Positions 35,328 to 46,956 of a stretch of 64,000 nt of DNA are shown piece by piece. A model generated the notes under the pieces. That model ran no database searches. It was not told where the DNA came from and saw only the letters and a program-made list of their open reading frames with translations. The DNA is from Anthostomella pinea (Eukaryota; Ascomycota; Sordariomycetes; Xylariales; Xylariaceae). The stretch's first letter is position 1; the number at the start of each line of letters is the position of its first letter. Made by a program: the position numbers and the translations under genes. The DNA is taken from NCBI GenBank assembly GCA_963556695.1, contig CAUWAG010000018.1, positions 3,038,001-3,102,000 on the forward strand. The letters run 5' to 3'.

Positions 35328-37178
35328 CTTGCCGTGTGTGTATTGGTGACGAAGCTCAGGGAGATCTGACAGTCAAACAAAGTCAGCACCAACAGAAGAA
35401 TGTTCAGCTAAATGGGATGTATCTATGCATGTAGAAGGAAGCTTTTTCATCTTTTGTAGTCATATGTGGACACTGGCAGGCTCATGGCGGTTGGCCGCGG
35501 ACCGTCACCACGCATTGTGGCGATGTTGTTCGAGGTGTGGCTAAAGATGCACATCGAAGGCCCATCTGTCGATCGGGAAGTCATCAGAGCAGGGTTTCAA
35601 GATGATAGCGGCCAATCAGTCAGGCCGAAGGATGACACTATGGGGACGAAGGAACGGCTCTGCAAACCTCGCCTCCCTACGTATCCAGACAGCCAGAGTC
35701 GTCAACCAGTCACAGTCGTGGAACCAAGGTGCATCTGCTGTCATCGCTGCTGAGTCATCATTGCTGCCTTGACCGAGTTTCACTCGTCTGCTGCAGGATC
35801 GAAGAGTCAACGCTGGTGGATGCGTGTCGGCGTCGCACTGCATGCCGAACACCTCGTAGAGCTAGGCAGACAGGGAGAACCACCAATTAAGGACAAACGA
35901 GAAACTGGCGATTCTTTGCACCCATGGATCTGCGGATGCCTCGCCCAGGTAGCCTGCCTCTGCAGTACAGGCAGACAGCCAGACAGGCAGATAGGCAACC
36001 ATCGGCACATCGTTACGGTGCCATCGACCATCATAGGTGATCGGCCCAGTGCAGCTTCATGTTGCGTCCAGCGGCATGCTCACCCCAAAGGCGTCTGTCG
36101 CAATCATGCAGCGGTCCGGCGAGGCGTATCGACTGCGGGCTCTCTGTACGACAAGGTTGAAACCACTGAGCTGGACGATGGACATAAGAGATGAAACGAT
36201 ATTTGTTCAGAGAAGCAAACCGTTGAATGGCACAAGACACCCACCTACAACCCGTCGGTGTTGGGCGATTGGGTCTTGGGGAGAAAGTCAATTCCTATGG
36301 CAATCGAATGGTAGGCGGACTCAAGTGGCTTATTGGAGACTTGGATGTGAGGCAACGTTTCAGTATTCGCATCATACCACTCGTGGAATCATCCTCGAGT
36401 CGATCGTGGGTGAGGAAGTAAAGGCATCAAGAGGGATGTTTTGGAATGCTCACAAGAAGCAGTTGCCGATAGGAGTATTGACGCCTGGCAAGCCTGGCAC
36501 CCCGTGACAAGAATTAGTCGCTGATACAACGTTAGATGAGCATGCTTCATCCGGATTGCCACATAAGTTATAAGGCATTTCAACAATTACCCGACAAACC
36601 AGAATATCCAACTAACAGCCCTGACAGTGTGATCTCCATTGCACGGCCCTTGTCAAGACCACACACGCAGACACGATCATATGTCACCGACCGCCAGCTT
36701 CCAAGTTCCGCGCCGATGTTGGTTGGGGTCTGCGCCTGTGCCTGTGAAAATCTCATGCCAACTTTTCAGCTTCCCCTACGAAATACCACGCGATCTAAGA
36801 CAAGTTGGCAACCTATCAGGCCAGCCTAACACCTCCGGTATTGTTCAGCCATTCTAATATTACCTCATCATCCTCATCACCTGCCGCCGTCGGGTGCCTG
36901 TCCAAGACCACCACCACCACCACCACCATCAGCACAATGCGGCAGAGCTTGTCTCTGCTGCATCACCAACATCCTTCAATCTGGATTCAATAGCACTTCT
37001 CTCCTCTGTTTTCACCAACCCTCTTTTGAGTACACGAGAGTCCAGAAAGGACAAGCACCTCAGCCGTCCGAGCCATATCAACTCCGCCTTTTGGCCCTTG
37101 AGATTCTACCATTTACGTCAGGTACTCGCCGGCACTATCATCCCCCCGATACTGCCACCGTTTCCATATACCTATAAC
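35328..37178. other. Intergenic region between divergent genes
   Basis: About 1.85 kb shared by the promoters of the AAA ATPase and DGK1 genes. A (CAC)n-type repeat lies at about 36908-36930. The frame of DGK1 stays open upstream of its ATG but has no ATG there. No other coding sequence is supported. Confidence 0.5.
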
Positions 37179-38366
37179 ATGTCTGCTCGCGGCCAGCCTG
37201 CGATTCCTGCTACACCTCGCGTCATCTCGCCGAGTCCAACACCGTCCGAAGCCCAAGAGCGAGAGGACTATCTTGGTTCCGTAACCCGATCCGCAGCGAA
37301 GCGGCGACAGGCTGGCGACACCGCACCCCAGCTTCCGATCCACGAGAGCATAGACGAAGACTCGAACTCGGACCCGGAGCTCCGGAGAGCTCGGACGCGA
37401 TCGCGAAGTCCCATAACGACGCGCAGGGCCGCGAACCTCACGTCAACCAAGTCCGGCCGGGCTTCGAAGTCGAAACAGAAGCAAGAGACGGAGCACGCGA
37501 ACGGTGCGGTCGAACCGTCCGACGGCCACCTAGCACCACCGTCCCCTACCGTGGGAGGCTGGAGCTGGCAAGATTTCAGCCGCAGCCCGAGCCCTCTTGG
37601 CCTCATTCCAATACATCGGCATTTCAGGAACCTGATCCACAAACACGAAGTGCCCAGGAAGGTCTTGCATGTGTCCATCGGCTTCTTCGTCTACTGGCTC
37701 TACGTGAGTGGAACTCAACCCTCTTCCGTGGCGCCGGTGCTATTAGCAGCCCTCATTCCCATCGCAACTACCGACTTCCTTCGTCATAAGTACCCCTCGT
37801 TGAACCGCTTCTACGTCAACTGTCTCGGTGCCTTGATGCGTGAAAGCGAGTATGCCGGTTGGAATGGTGTGGTTTTCTACCTCCTTGGGGCCTGGCTAGT
37901 CCTACAGTTTCTGCCCAAGGACGTCTCTGTGGTCGCAGTTATGCTGCTGAGCTGGTGCGACACTGCTGCTAGCACCTTTGGGAGGCTCTATGGGATATAC
38001 ACTCCACGGCTTCGCCGAGGCAAGTCTCTCGCCGGGTCTCTTGCTGCATTCCTGGTTGGTGTAGTGACTGCTGGCTGGTTCTGGGGTTGGCTAGCCCCCA
38101 AGACCGGTCCATTCCCAGGAGATGAGCAGAATCCCTTCATGTTCCGAGGTCTTCTGAGATTGCCTGCCTTTGCCTCGGGTGCTCTTGGACTTACCGAGTC
38201 CCAAGCGACCATCGGAGGCACCGTCGCTCTGGCTCTGGTGAGTTTATGGTCGGGGCTTGCTGCAGCCAGCAGTGAGGTCGTCGACATTTTCGGATTGGAC
38301 GATAACCTTACCATTCCGGTTTTGAGCGGTATCGGTATCTGGGGCTTCCTAAAGGTTTTTGGCTAG
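37179..38366 (+). CDS. DGK1: CTP-dependent diacylglycerol kinase (DGK1-like)
   Basis: A single exon encodes 395 residues. Residues 1-140 are Ser/Arg/Pro-rich and disordered. Residue 155 onwards matches the Dgk1/phosphatidate cytidylyltransferase-like fold: HEVPRKVLHVSIGFFVYWLY, a following helix ending TTDFLRHKYPSLNRFY, the conserved RESEYAGWNGVVFYLLGAW, then LLSWCDTAASTFGRLYG, and RRGKSLAGSLAAFLVG, with six to seven membrane helices. Yeast Dgk1 is an ER/nuclear membrane enzyme that phosphorylates diacylglycerol with CTP to phosphatidate and opposes the lipin Pah1, so it controls nuclear membrane expansion. The ATG at 37179 is the first in the open frame. The N-terminal disordered region may carry phosphorylation sites. 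No introns, which is unusual beside its intron-rich neighbours but fits the family in some fungi. Confidence 0.88.
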   Translation: MSARGQPAIPATPRVISPSPTPSEAQEREDYLGSVTRSAAKRRQAGDTAPQLPIHESIDEDSNSDPELRRARTRSRSPITTRRAANLTSTKSGRASKSKQKQETEHANGAVEPSDGHLAPPSPTVGGWSWQDFSRSPSPLGLIPIHRHFRNLIHKHEVPRKVLHVSIGFFVYWLYVSGTQPSSVAPVLLAALIPIATTDFLRHKYPSLNRFYVNCLGALMRESEYAGWNGVVFYLLGAWLVLQFLPKDVSVVAVMLLSWCDTAASTFGRLYGIYTPRLRRGKSLAGSLAAFLVGVVTAGWFWGWLAPKTGPFPGDEQNPFMFRGLLRLPAFASGALGLTESQATIGGTVALALVSLWSGLAAASSEVVDIFGLDDNLTIPVLSGIGIWGFLKVFG

Positions 38367-41300
38367 GAAACAGAATGGACTGGGTTGTGGCCCCTCTCAC
38401 GAGGCATTAGACGTATTGGATGCATGATTGGCGTTCAGGGTGGGAAACGCATAGGCTCGGACTAACTTCCGATAGATGCGTCTGGCTTAGACATGGCCAC
38501 TGGGCTGGCCACAATGCGGATTGAAATCTCATCTTGAAGTTCACATCAGGTCGTCACCTCTGACGAAAGGTATTCCGAGCAACCGTCGCGAGGCAGTAAC
38601 GTGTCGTGTTTCTGATGTCAGTGGGAATACCTTGCGTCTTCGTCGACAGTTTGTGGATGGAGACTCAACATGGGAGACTCAAAGAGATGAATCAACCACA
38701 CTGTTGCGCTATGCAGGCTCGCCACCAGTGTGGCCAGGACCTAGCGACCGGGTTCGCGTATGTCGTGCATCTGGAGGGACGCCGACTCCCATGTTGTCGG
38801 AGGCCTGCAACACAGCCACATGTTTATTTACTTCCGACTTACACAACATGAGCCTAGAAGAACCGTTCGATACTGATCTACCCGATCGACTTCAACGGCC
38901 GGAAGGGATGCATTTACGAACAGACAGGTCCTCAACGCCGTTTTGCCTGCAACTCCCCCAGTATAGGGCCAAGAGAAGCCGGCACACCACGGCGCAATTG
39001 GCCTCTCAGGTCCCGTCAAGGCATCTCCGTTTGCTACTTCTGCGTCCCCTGAGAAGATGCCCCATCATTAAGTCCTGTCTGCATGCGAAGCCAGTCAAGT
39101 CCTACGGCACTGATGACACCTGCGGCCGTGATGCCCTGCTTATTACTGCTGCCATTCCCAAACAGACAGTGCCCACCTCCGCGCCACCGCTCCACATCAA
39201 GCATGTTTCCCTTCGCATCATAGTCCGCCCTCCTCGTCTGCGTATCACACGATACACACCCGTGACTCTTTTGCTGAGATCGACCCGGTGGGGTTTGATT
39301 CATGTAGTCGACGGCCTTAGACAGCTAGATGGCGTATCTTGTGGATGGGGTAGTATCTTGCCCAGAGCCTGCTTGAGCGCGCTTTAGGCCCTTGAGCTTA
39401 GCTATGATTTGTTCTGCAGCCGCAGTTCCCACCGATATTATGTCTATTGGGAGGGCCGTCATTGTATTTGTGCCCATTGCACCTCATGGATTATTAGCCT
39501 ACAGCTATGGTCTTACGATCAGCTGGGCCCATCACTTTGGGATGTGTTTTCCCACTGATCTTTACCGGAGCCTAGTCGCATGCTGCGCAGGTCATGCCCC
39601 TCCACTCCCCCGGTTGTGCAACCATCTATCATATACACATCAGCCAGGGCAGGAACCCGGGTTGACACCGCGTCTTCGTACCGAGCATGACAGATCAAAT
39701 CAAGCGTCCGATCAGATAAAGCCTTGAGCTGTGCTGTTAGTTCTCGGCGCTGGCGATATGCCGGCCAGATATCCGACCTGCGCTTCCCCTTACCTGGCAA
39801 TACACACACCGTCAACGCGCACATTGAACCATGCGCCGCGGTCCAGTGAGGTCAGCGCTGCTCGCACAAACTATCAACACGCCAGCGCATCCATCTCTAA
39901 TTATACCTGCACATCCAACGCGCCAGCAGAGACATCATCCACACTTGTCGCTTACACGCATCCAAACCTTACAAAGCACCTACCGTGTCAGTGGATGTCT
40001 GCTACGTGCCATGTTGGTAGGGTTGCAGCAGACTGAATCCAAGGCTATGGGTCCTTCGCAGATGGAAAACACGCGTGCAACCCATCCGCCCTCCAAGAAC
40101 CTATCAAGAAATAATCGTCAACATCGTGGCGGGGCAGGCTTATCACCCTTGACGATTATTTTTTGGAGGTGCACAGGCAAGCAGGCAAGCCCGAGCGGGG
40201 GTCAGACGGTTCGTGAACCCGTTTGATGTGACTTATTATTAGTGATTCGTAGGTTCTCCCCTAGAGATCCCTTTTTCCACTTGGGCTTCCCTTTGCGGAT
40301 TTCTTGAATTTTCGGCCAATCAGAAAATTCCATTTCTGCATTCCAGAATCCATGCCCAAGCAGCCCGAACCAAGAGACGACCCCCCATGCACGAATGACG
40401 AGTGCCTCTGAGGCTGTTCTCGCATTGGACGACCAGCCCTAGCAATTGGGTCGAAGATGTCGATTTTGGGGTAAGTGCCTGTGTTAAGGGGGGCCGAATT
40501 TAAAGGAATAAACCCCGAATCAAGAATCAAATAATATTCGGCTGGCCCTGGGACTTGACAACACATCATCACACAAAATGCCCGACCTGCTGCACTTCTG
40601 CCTGACTGACCAGTAGCCGGCAGCTTTGACATATCCAATGTCTGCTCTGGCCGTTCATGGTTCATTGCCTCCCTCCGTCTCGCACTCTTTTCCCGGAATG
40701 GCCACCAACGAGTCGTCAACTTGCGCTGCACCGTGGCATATGCAGCATGCTCCGTCCTCCCCCTCGAAGCGTGGCATGGGAAATCCATCGCTGCTTTTGC
40801 CTCCGCCTGTAGGCCCGTAGCGTCAGCGCGCTTTTTGGAATTCGCCTGTCACCCCTACTGTCGAGAAGACACCCGACTGGGCGAGGTTGAGGTGGGATGG
40901 GTCCAGACGGCGTGGAATGCCAACCGTCTATCTGTCTATACCCACCCCTAGGACGTCTTGGGACATCTACATGCAACTTCGAATTCCGAGCATGACATAC
41001 AAACACGCCCCCGAGTGTCTCGAAACGGCCGTGACTTTCTGGTACCTTCGGAAATACAGCTGCATCTGAAGGAAAGTCTTCCTTTGTACAGGCTCTCGGC
41101 CCAACTCCTGCCTAGGGTGCCCTCCATGTGGGTAGACCTTTGGCTCTCCGTTCCCTCTTACGGATGCTTGGATGCTTGTCTAGATGGACGACTCGTCGTG
41201 TCATGTGTACTTCATCTGTCTACTCCATTCATCCAGACATCCGGCCACACATGCCGGGCCTGCTGCCCCGTCGTTCGACAAACGCCTTGCCGATGCCTTC

Positions 41301-42415
41301 ACCCTTGAGACTACGTACCATCCTTCCACACGCATATCACCACCCACCTCAGATGTAGCCCCGTGACAAACTGTACCCCCAATATATCCTTGCCATACCT
41401 CGAAGACTCTGCGACTGAAGGCCTCACGCCCCTCCAGCACATACGAAGCCTTTCGATCTCCACGGCGTATCTGCACCATCCTGGATGGCAGTGACAATTC
41501 GCCCCTCGGCATATGCAGGGAAGAAGTCTTTCCTGATGAGCATGCACTAATCAACCTGCCATATTCCGCAAGGTCATTCTGCCGTGCTCGTTTAGACCAT
41601 GTGCAGCCACATGGGGAGGTGAGGATTTGCCCACCGAATTATGGCCAGACTACCCCGTCACGTCTACGTGATATGACTTCTCCACATACGGACTCACCCG
41701 TCACCTAGAACGAAACGATATACATGTATTATTCAATGGACCTATCTCTATGTCCGGGTAGTAATTACGGGTCAGCAAGTCCAAAGTGAGAGCTAGCAAG
41801 CACACTTCCACATACACGCACCGGCGCAACTATGCATATGCGCAAACGCAGCTCGGCCAGACCGGTAGGTCAACAGAGACACACATCCAGCTAGATTCCA
41901 GGGCTCGACCGCAGGCCAACCGGACGCAGACCGCATATCATCGACTTGGACGTCCATGCTCCTTCCTATCCAAGGCCAGCTGATGCAGAGCCGGCGGTAC
42001 AAGCTCGCTTGTTTGCACGCAAGCAAGTACGCACGTACACGCCTTTCTGCTACGTCGTCCTCGCTTGCAGCTGAGATATAGCCCATGGTGATTCTTCACC
42101 GTCTCACGCCCTTGCCTCCGGCCCCTGGCCCCTTTGCCCCTGGGACCCATGCTGCCGGCCCCAGTCTATCCATCTCCCCGTCCCATCTGTTCGTACTGAC
42201 CAACACCCATTATCACGGGTGAAGCAAGCGAGCGAGCGGGGTCGATGTCAAGGTCAAGGTCAGGGGCCCCGTCCTTCCTTGTCACGTCCTGTCTCGACTC
42301 GTATCCCAGCCGTTCGTAGGATCGGACGAATAGAGCGAAGGGGACTTATCCCAATCCCTCTGGCACGATGACGGGGGACTCTTCGAAGCCCTCCTCGTCG
42401 TGCCCTCTGAACGGG
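38367..42415. other. Long gene-poor spacer
   Basis: Four kilobases without any coding sequence I can support on either strand, between DGK1 and KXD1. Open frames reach 289 codons (38521-39387, plus) but begin at non-ATG codons, have no domain, and do not join by splicing. No repeat copy of another part of the window was recognised. It may hold the large upstream region of KXD1, a non-coding RNA, or a decayed element. Confidence 0.45.
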
Positions 42416-42844
42416 TATAAAAGGGGGCGTTGTTGACGGTTTGGACTCTTCTCTTTCTTCTTCCTTCTCTATCACTTTCTTCATCTTCTCCAGAGCTCCC
42501 GACAACTTTACACGAAGGCTATCGTGAAGTCTTCAAAGACTTTGGCCCTTCAGACTCAGTCAAGTCGCTTCGTCTTTGACCATACGTACATCCATACAAC
42601 ACTCCAAGACAACCTCGAGACATCCACACACATCCACACAAAGACTCCTAGTCTTACACCTACACACCATCATACAACACAATACCCTGCTGTGTCTAGT
42701 ACCTTTCTACCGGCATCCACACAACCTCAACCACCAACGATCTATCTGCAATATCTACCTGCGCCATCACCGCATACCACACACCACAACGCCCACACAC
42801 ACATCCACACCCAGGACCACCATACCGACCAACCCACCACCACA
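42416..42844 (+). promoter_or_regulatory. TATA box and CA-rich leader of the KXD1-like gene
   Basis: A perfect TATAAAAG lies at 42416-42423, followed by a CT-rich patch (42445-42495), which is a typical fungal transcription start context. From about 42585 to 42840 the plus strand is strikingly rich in A and C with very few G, with many CACACA and CCACAC units, directly before the ATG at 42845. If transcribed, this would be an unstructured 5' UTR of about 390 nt. Confidence 0.5.
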
Positions 42845-43805
42845 ATGGCCTCCTACTCAGCCCAATACTACGCGTCCGCCGTGCCCATCCCGTCCAAGGA
42901 CAGCACATACGAATACCCATCCTACGCCGCATACGGCGACAGCAGCAGCAGCTACTACAACGACGCCATCCCCTCCCACACCACCTCTTCGTCCAACTAC
43001 CACCACCACCACGCGCACCACCCATCCAGCTCCTCCTACTCCGTCTCGCCCCCGGACCACCTCGACCAGTCCGTCGTGTCGTCGGCCAGCGGCCCCACAT
43101 ACAGCAATGCCGGGCTGACAACCGGCTACGCCGACGACTACTGCGACTCGTCGGCCGCGTCGTCAGCCGCCGGCGTCGACTTCAACGAGTACATGCAGGA
43201 CCGGTTCGCCGAGACGTTCGACCCGCTGCCTTTGGACCGGAGTCTGGCTGTGCAGGCGCAGACGTGAGTTTTCTCTCCTACCGCCTTCTCCCTCCTCGTT
43301 CTTCCGCCACCGAACCTTGGCTTGCTCCCGTTCCCCCCTTTCCTCGCACGATGCCACACAGAAGGGAAGATGATATGACTGACATCCAAATGCGAAATTA
43401 CAGATCCGGCACCCTCAACGCCAAGCACCGCGAGCTCATGGACCTGCAGGCGAAGGCGCAGGCGCGTCTGGTCAAGGCGCGCGGCCGCTTCGCCGAGGGC
43501 CTGCAGGACGCGCAAGAGGTGCGGTCGAACCTCGAGTGGACGTCCAAGAAGGTCTCGTGAGTAGTCATCCCTACCCCAACCTAAATCCCAATTCCATGGC
43601 ACGTATATCACAGAAAGACAGGGGACGAGTGGAGACTGCAGCAGAGCCGCAGAATGCGGAGAGCAGATGGCAGCAGATGAGTTATATTTGAACCACAAGC
43701 TAACCAGATCCGCGCGCATACAGATCTATGAAGAAGAAGGCCGAGAAGAAGCACTCGAAAGAGTACCAGAAGGCCCGCCAACGCTACCCGTCGCCCGAGT
43801 ACTAG
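42845..43805 (+). CDS. KXD1: KxDL-motif protein (KXD1-like, BLOC-1-related)
   Basis: Exons 42845-43263, 43404-43556 and 43724-43805 encode 217 residues, close to yeast Kxd1 (218). The N-terminal 110 residues are Ser/Tyr/His-rich and disordered (YHHHHAHHPSSSSY). The conserved part begins DFNEYMQDRFAETFDPLPLD, followed by LDRSLAVQAQTSGTLN, LMDLQAKAQARLVKARGRF, and VRSNLEWTSKKVSSMKKKAE, a coiled coil whose RSNL is a degenerate form of the KxDL motif. It ends YQKARQRYPSPEY. KxDL proteins are subunits of a BLOC-1-related complex acting on endosomes and vacuolar or lysosome-related organelles. The assignment rests on recalled family layout and length. Both junctions keep phase; the introns (140 and 167 nt) are longer than average here. 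Confidence 0.68.
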
Positions 43806-45353
43806 ATTGGGTGGTACTCACTCTGCGGCCTTTTCCCCGAGCCGCAGAAGCCGCAGGGCTGCAGGGAGTGCAGTACGAGAGCAAAAGAGCCTCAAACCCC
43901 CGATTCGCTCCCCGCGCTCATCATTTCTACCCTTGTCGTTTGTTTAAACTCTTTTAGCGGTCATTGGTTTTCATTCCCGGGGACGAACCCTGGTGCGAGC
44001 GTGGGTGGCGCGTGGGTGGTGTGGATGGGGCAGCCCTATGCGAGATGCGGCGATGCGAGATCTATCGGCTCGTCCCTCCTCTCTGGGATCTCCAAATGCA
44101 CACGCCCCCTCCTTCTTCTGTCTATTTTTTTTTCTCGGGTGTGGTTCAGATCTGCACATACATACCTGGACCTCACGTGGTGTATGGGGCCAGCCCAAAA
44201 AGCACGGGGGCGGGCTGTCGTTGGTTCGACAGCTTCACGTTGGGCGGCAGCGCGGCAAAATAGACGCCCGTCTACGTCGCTGCTTTATGGGCAGCGGCGT
44301 GGTACGTAGCAGCGGCCTGTGTGTGTGTGTGGACAGGGTAACAGAACCGATCTTTAGTTCCTGCATCCTGCTCCCCACGCAAACGCACGGGCTGATGCAC
44401 TGCGAGCGGGCGGGCCGGCTGGCTAGCGAGGGTGTTTCTGACGAGGTTGTGAGTTATGATTGGACGACACTGGCGGGATCTGGGAGACGCCACGAGCTAA
44501 AAGTACATGATCTGGTGTTTGGCAGGGGCGTCGGTACGTATGCGAGACAGCATGACGTGCGTGCGACCGGTGTGGTGGCGTACAGGGCTGGTACATCTGC
44601 AGCTGCGTGAACCAGAGGGAAGTCTTGCCGGACTCGTGGGGAGTCTCCAGGTGGTGGGATTCGTGTCATAGAGACACACTCGGGGGGGAGGACGAGAGAG
44701 TACCGTTAGATAGACCACGCCCTCACTCCCACCACACCTGGTGGGAGGACGACACCTTTCCGCTTCGGGGGCAGTGGATATTGCCTTTTTCGTACTGGGC
44801 GGCCGGTAGCATGGACTGTAGCTGACCCTTCTGGTCGACAGGCTTTCCTTTGGTGTTCTGATTGGGTCGGTACGGCGGTGCCCCGGACATAGTAATACAC
44901 TGATTCCCCCTTCTGATGACCCGACCCATGTATCTGCCATGTACCAGTGTCTTAGACACGGTGTGCTGGAGCCGTGACCATCCGCGAACACCTTGGTACT
45001 CCATTGGTCCAGGGGAAGCACGGCAGGACGTCCAGTCGCTATGTGAGGGGGCCAGGTTGGCCAGCCACAGGTAGGAAGAAAGACGCCAACGTGTATGCTG
45101 AGGGCTGTCACGTGATCTAGTGCCGCTCCAAGGGGCTGTCCCGTGTTTTGAGTGCCTCCCAGGCATGTCATGGCTTCTTGGGTGCTGACATATATATATG
45201 CTTAGGAAGGTCCAGCGATGCGGTCTGGTTTTCCCCTTCTTCTCCACCGTCCGCCCGCCGATGTAGGCGTGCAATCGCCATTGCCACCCCATAGCATCAC
45301 ATCCACACAGGAGTAGGTGACCGGGGCTCGATACGCCTTCGGGAAGAATCGCT
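43806..45353. other. Intergenic region between convergent genes
   Basis: About 1.5 kb holding both 3' UTRs. A (GT)n microsatellite of about 14 bp occurs near 44319-44332. Large open frames on the minus strand here (up to 276 codons) have no domain and are unlikely to be genes. Confidence 0.5.
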
Positions 45354-46007
45354 TCAACCTTTTGTGGCCTTCGATTCTTCCCAGGACATCCACGAACCCC
45401 GGGATTCAAGACCCTTGGTACGCTCCAGATGCTCCCAAGGGTTGACATTGAAGTTTGGGTCGTAATAGTCCTCCCACCACTTCTTCCCCTGCTCCCGATC
45501 TTGACCTCGGTTGGCTCGATGTCCCCCGCGACCGCCCCGACCTCCAATTCCACCTCGCGTGGGAAGCAACGAAGATAGACTGGAATATTCTTGGGTAGGT
45601 GTAAATCCTAGTATGGAGTCGATCTTGGATTGAACCTCGTTCTCGATATCGGTGGCAATGGGGGCAGATGGGCGCGACGTGTCGAGGTATTGTGGCTCCG
45701 GGTCGTCGCCATTGGGATCCTGACCTTCTCCATCTGCTGGCCCATCGTCAGCAGCTGACTCTGGTCGCTGCTCGTCGAGACCTAGATCGATCTCATCGTT
45801 GTTGGGGTTTCGGACACCCAGTGGCGTCATATTGGACCCTGAGGTCGCTTCTTGGGGGTGAAGGGGAAGTGTGGACGTGGCGGACGAGACTACCACAGCG
45901 TCGGCGCCAGGGTTGAACTTGCGGCGCTTGTTTGACTTTGGGCCGCCGAAGCTCGAGAAGCCCATGGCGGCCGCCATCTCTGCATTCATTTCCTCGTCGT
46001 CGTCCAT
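45354..46007 (-). CDS. Conserved fungal protein with KRRK nuclear-type motif and RGG region
   Basis: A single minus-strand exon encodes 217 residues. It starts with an acidic segment (MDDDEEMNAEMAAAMGFSSF), then a basic GGPKSNKRRKFNPGA block that looks like a nuclear localisation signal. The middle is acidic and disordered. An RGG-like run (GGIGGRGGRGGHRANRGQD, about residues 160-178) suggests RNA contact or arginine methylation. The C-terminus has an aromatic-rich patch (KKWWEDYYDPNFNVNPWEHL) that I recall as conserved among filamentous fungi. The frame is open for 74 codons upstream, but without an ATG, so the start at 46007 is used. I do not know its function. The protein may be an RNA-binding or splicing-related factor; that is a guess from composition. 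Confidence 0.65.
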   Translation of the reverse strand: MDDDEEMNAEMAAAMGFSSFGGPKSNKRRKFNPGADAVVVSSATSTLPLHPQEATSGSNMTPLGVRNPNNDEIDLGLDEQRPESAADDGPADGEGQDPNGDDPEPQYLDTSRPSAPIATDIENEVQSKIDSILGFTPTQEYSSLSSLLPTRGGIGGRGGRGGHRANRGQDREQGKKWWEDYYDPNFNVNPWEHLERTKGLESRGSWMSWEESKATKG

Positions 46008-46956
46008 GGCGATGGGCAAAGTCCTCCCCCTTCTACGACGTCGGGCGCAGTACCGACGGGTGAACCCGGAGGTGGGAGTGGATAGTATCGGCTGATGTGG
46101 TGCGGCGCAAGACTTGCGCAATGCGATTTGTGGAAAGAAGGGAACTGTTGGACGTTGGTGGAGGGACGTGGCAGCAAGCGAAAGGCTCGATGGCTTTATT
46201 GCGGCATACTGTCGAAGTTTGATCGGCACGTCGCGAAGGGCAGATGAAGAAAACGGGAAGAAATCAGAGCTGCACTTGAAAGTTGATCAGCCTTGTGTGG
46301 GCGCTGTGGCTGTGGTGGATTTGGAAGGAGCGCTAGAACAAGCGCCGAAGAAGACAGCCGTGACTGCCTCGTACAGTCTTCAATGTCAACTGCCCTTTCG
46401 CTTACAACCAAATAGTTCTGCTGTGTCTGTTTCGTCCTGGAAGAGAGTAACCCGACCGGATGTTCAGTTCAGGTCAAATCATATATGCAATGAGGTATCA
46501 ACCGCAGCTGGCCGGCGACGTGAATGACAAGAGCCACAAGTCATTCCCAATCGAGCCGATGTCGTTCAAGACAAGCTTGAATCGTGTCAATTGGGTCGAG
46601 AATGCGATTGGAAGATTCGCTACGTCTGGCGTGACATCATTGGTCCGATACCCTGAAACTAAGGTTCCCTTCAGGGCACACCTGGCTGCAACGGCTAGGA
46701 GCTCCAAATGCCGGATAGCCAATTGCCGAGCTCGGACCCAAACCGACATTTGAAGGGAAGCTCAGGAGCTCTCTCCTATCCAATGTATCCATAAAAACAA
46801 CAAAGCTCGGGAACTTCAATTTTCACCACCTTGTTTCCTAGCTGTACAAGTTTACACATAATTTCACCCGACCATATTTCTCTTACTGTTCGTACCGATT
46901 GAATAACTTCTCGCCACAGGCGTCACAAGAGCAATTAGCTCCATCCAGCAGCCACA
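46008..46956. other. Shared promoter region of two divergent genes
   Basis: About 950 bp between the divergent KRRK-motif protein gene and the calycin-like gene. No independent coding sequence is supported. Confidence 0.5.

Noticed and set aside
36908..36930. Poly-His-coding CAC repeat as N-terminus of DGK1
   Set aside because: The frame is open there but has no ATG upstream of 37179; it is more likely 5' UTR.
38521..39387. 288-codon plus-strand frame in the large spacer
   Set aside because: Starts at a TTG, has no recognisable domain or sensible codon pattern; not supported as a gene.
44497..45553. Overlapping minus-strand frames up to 276 codons
   Set aside because: No motif; partly overlap the end of the KRRK-motif gene in another frame.
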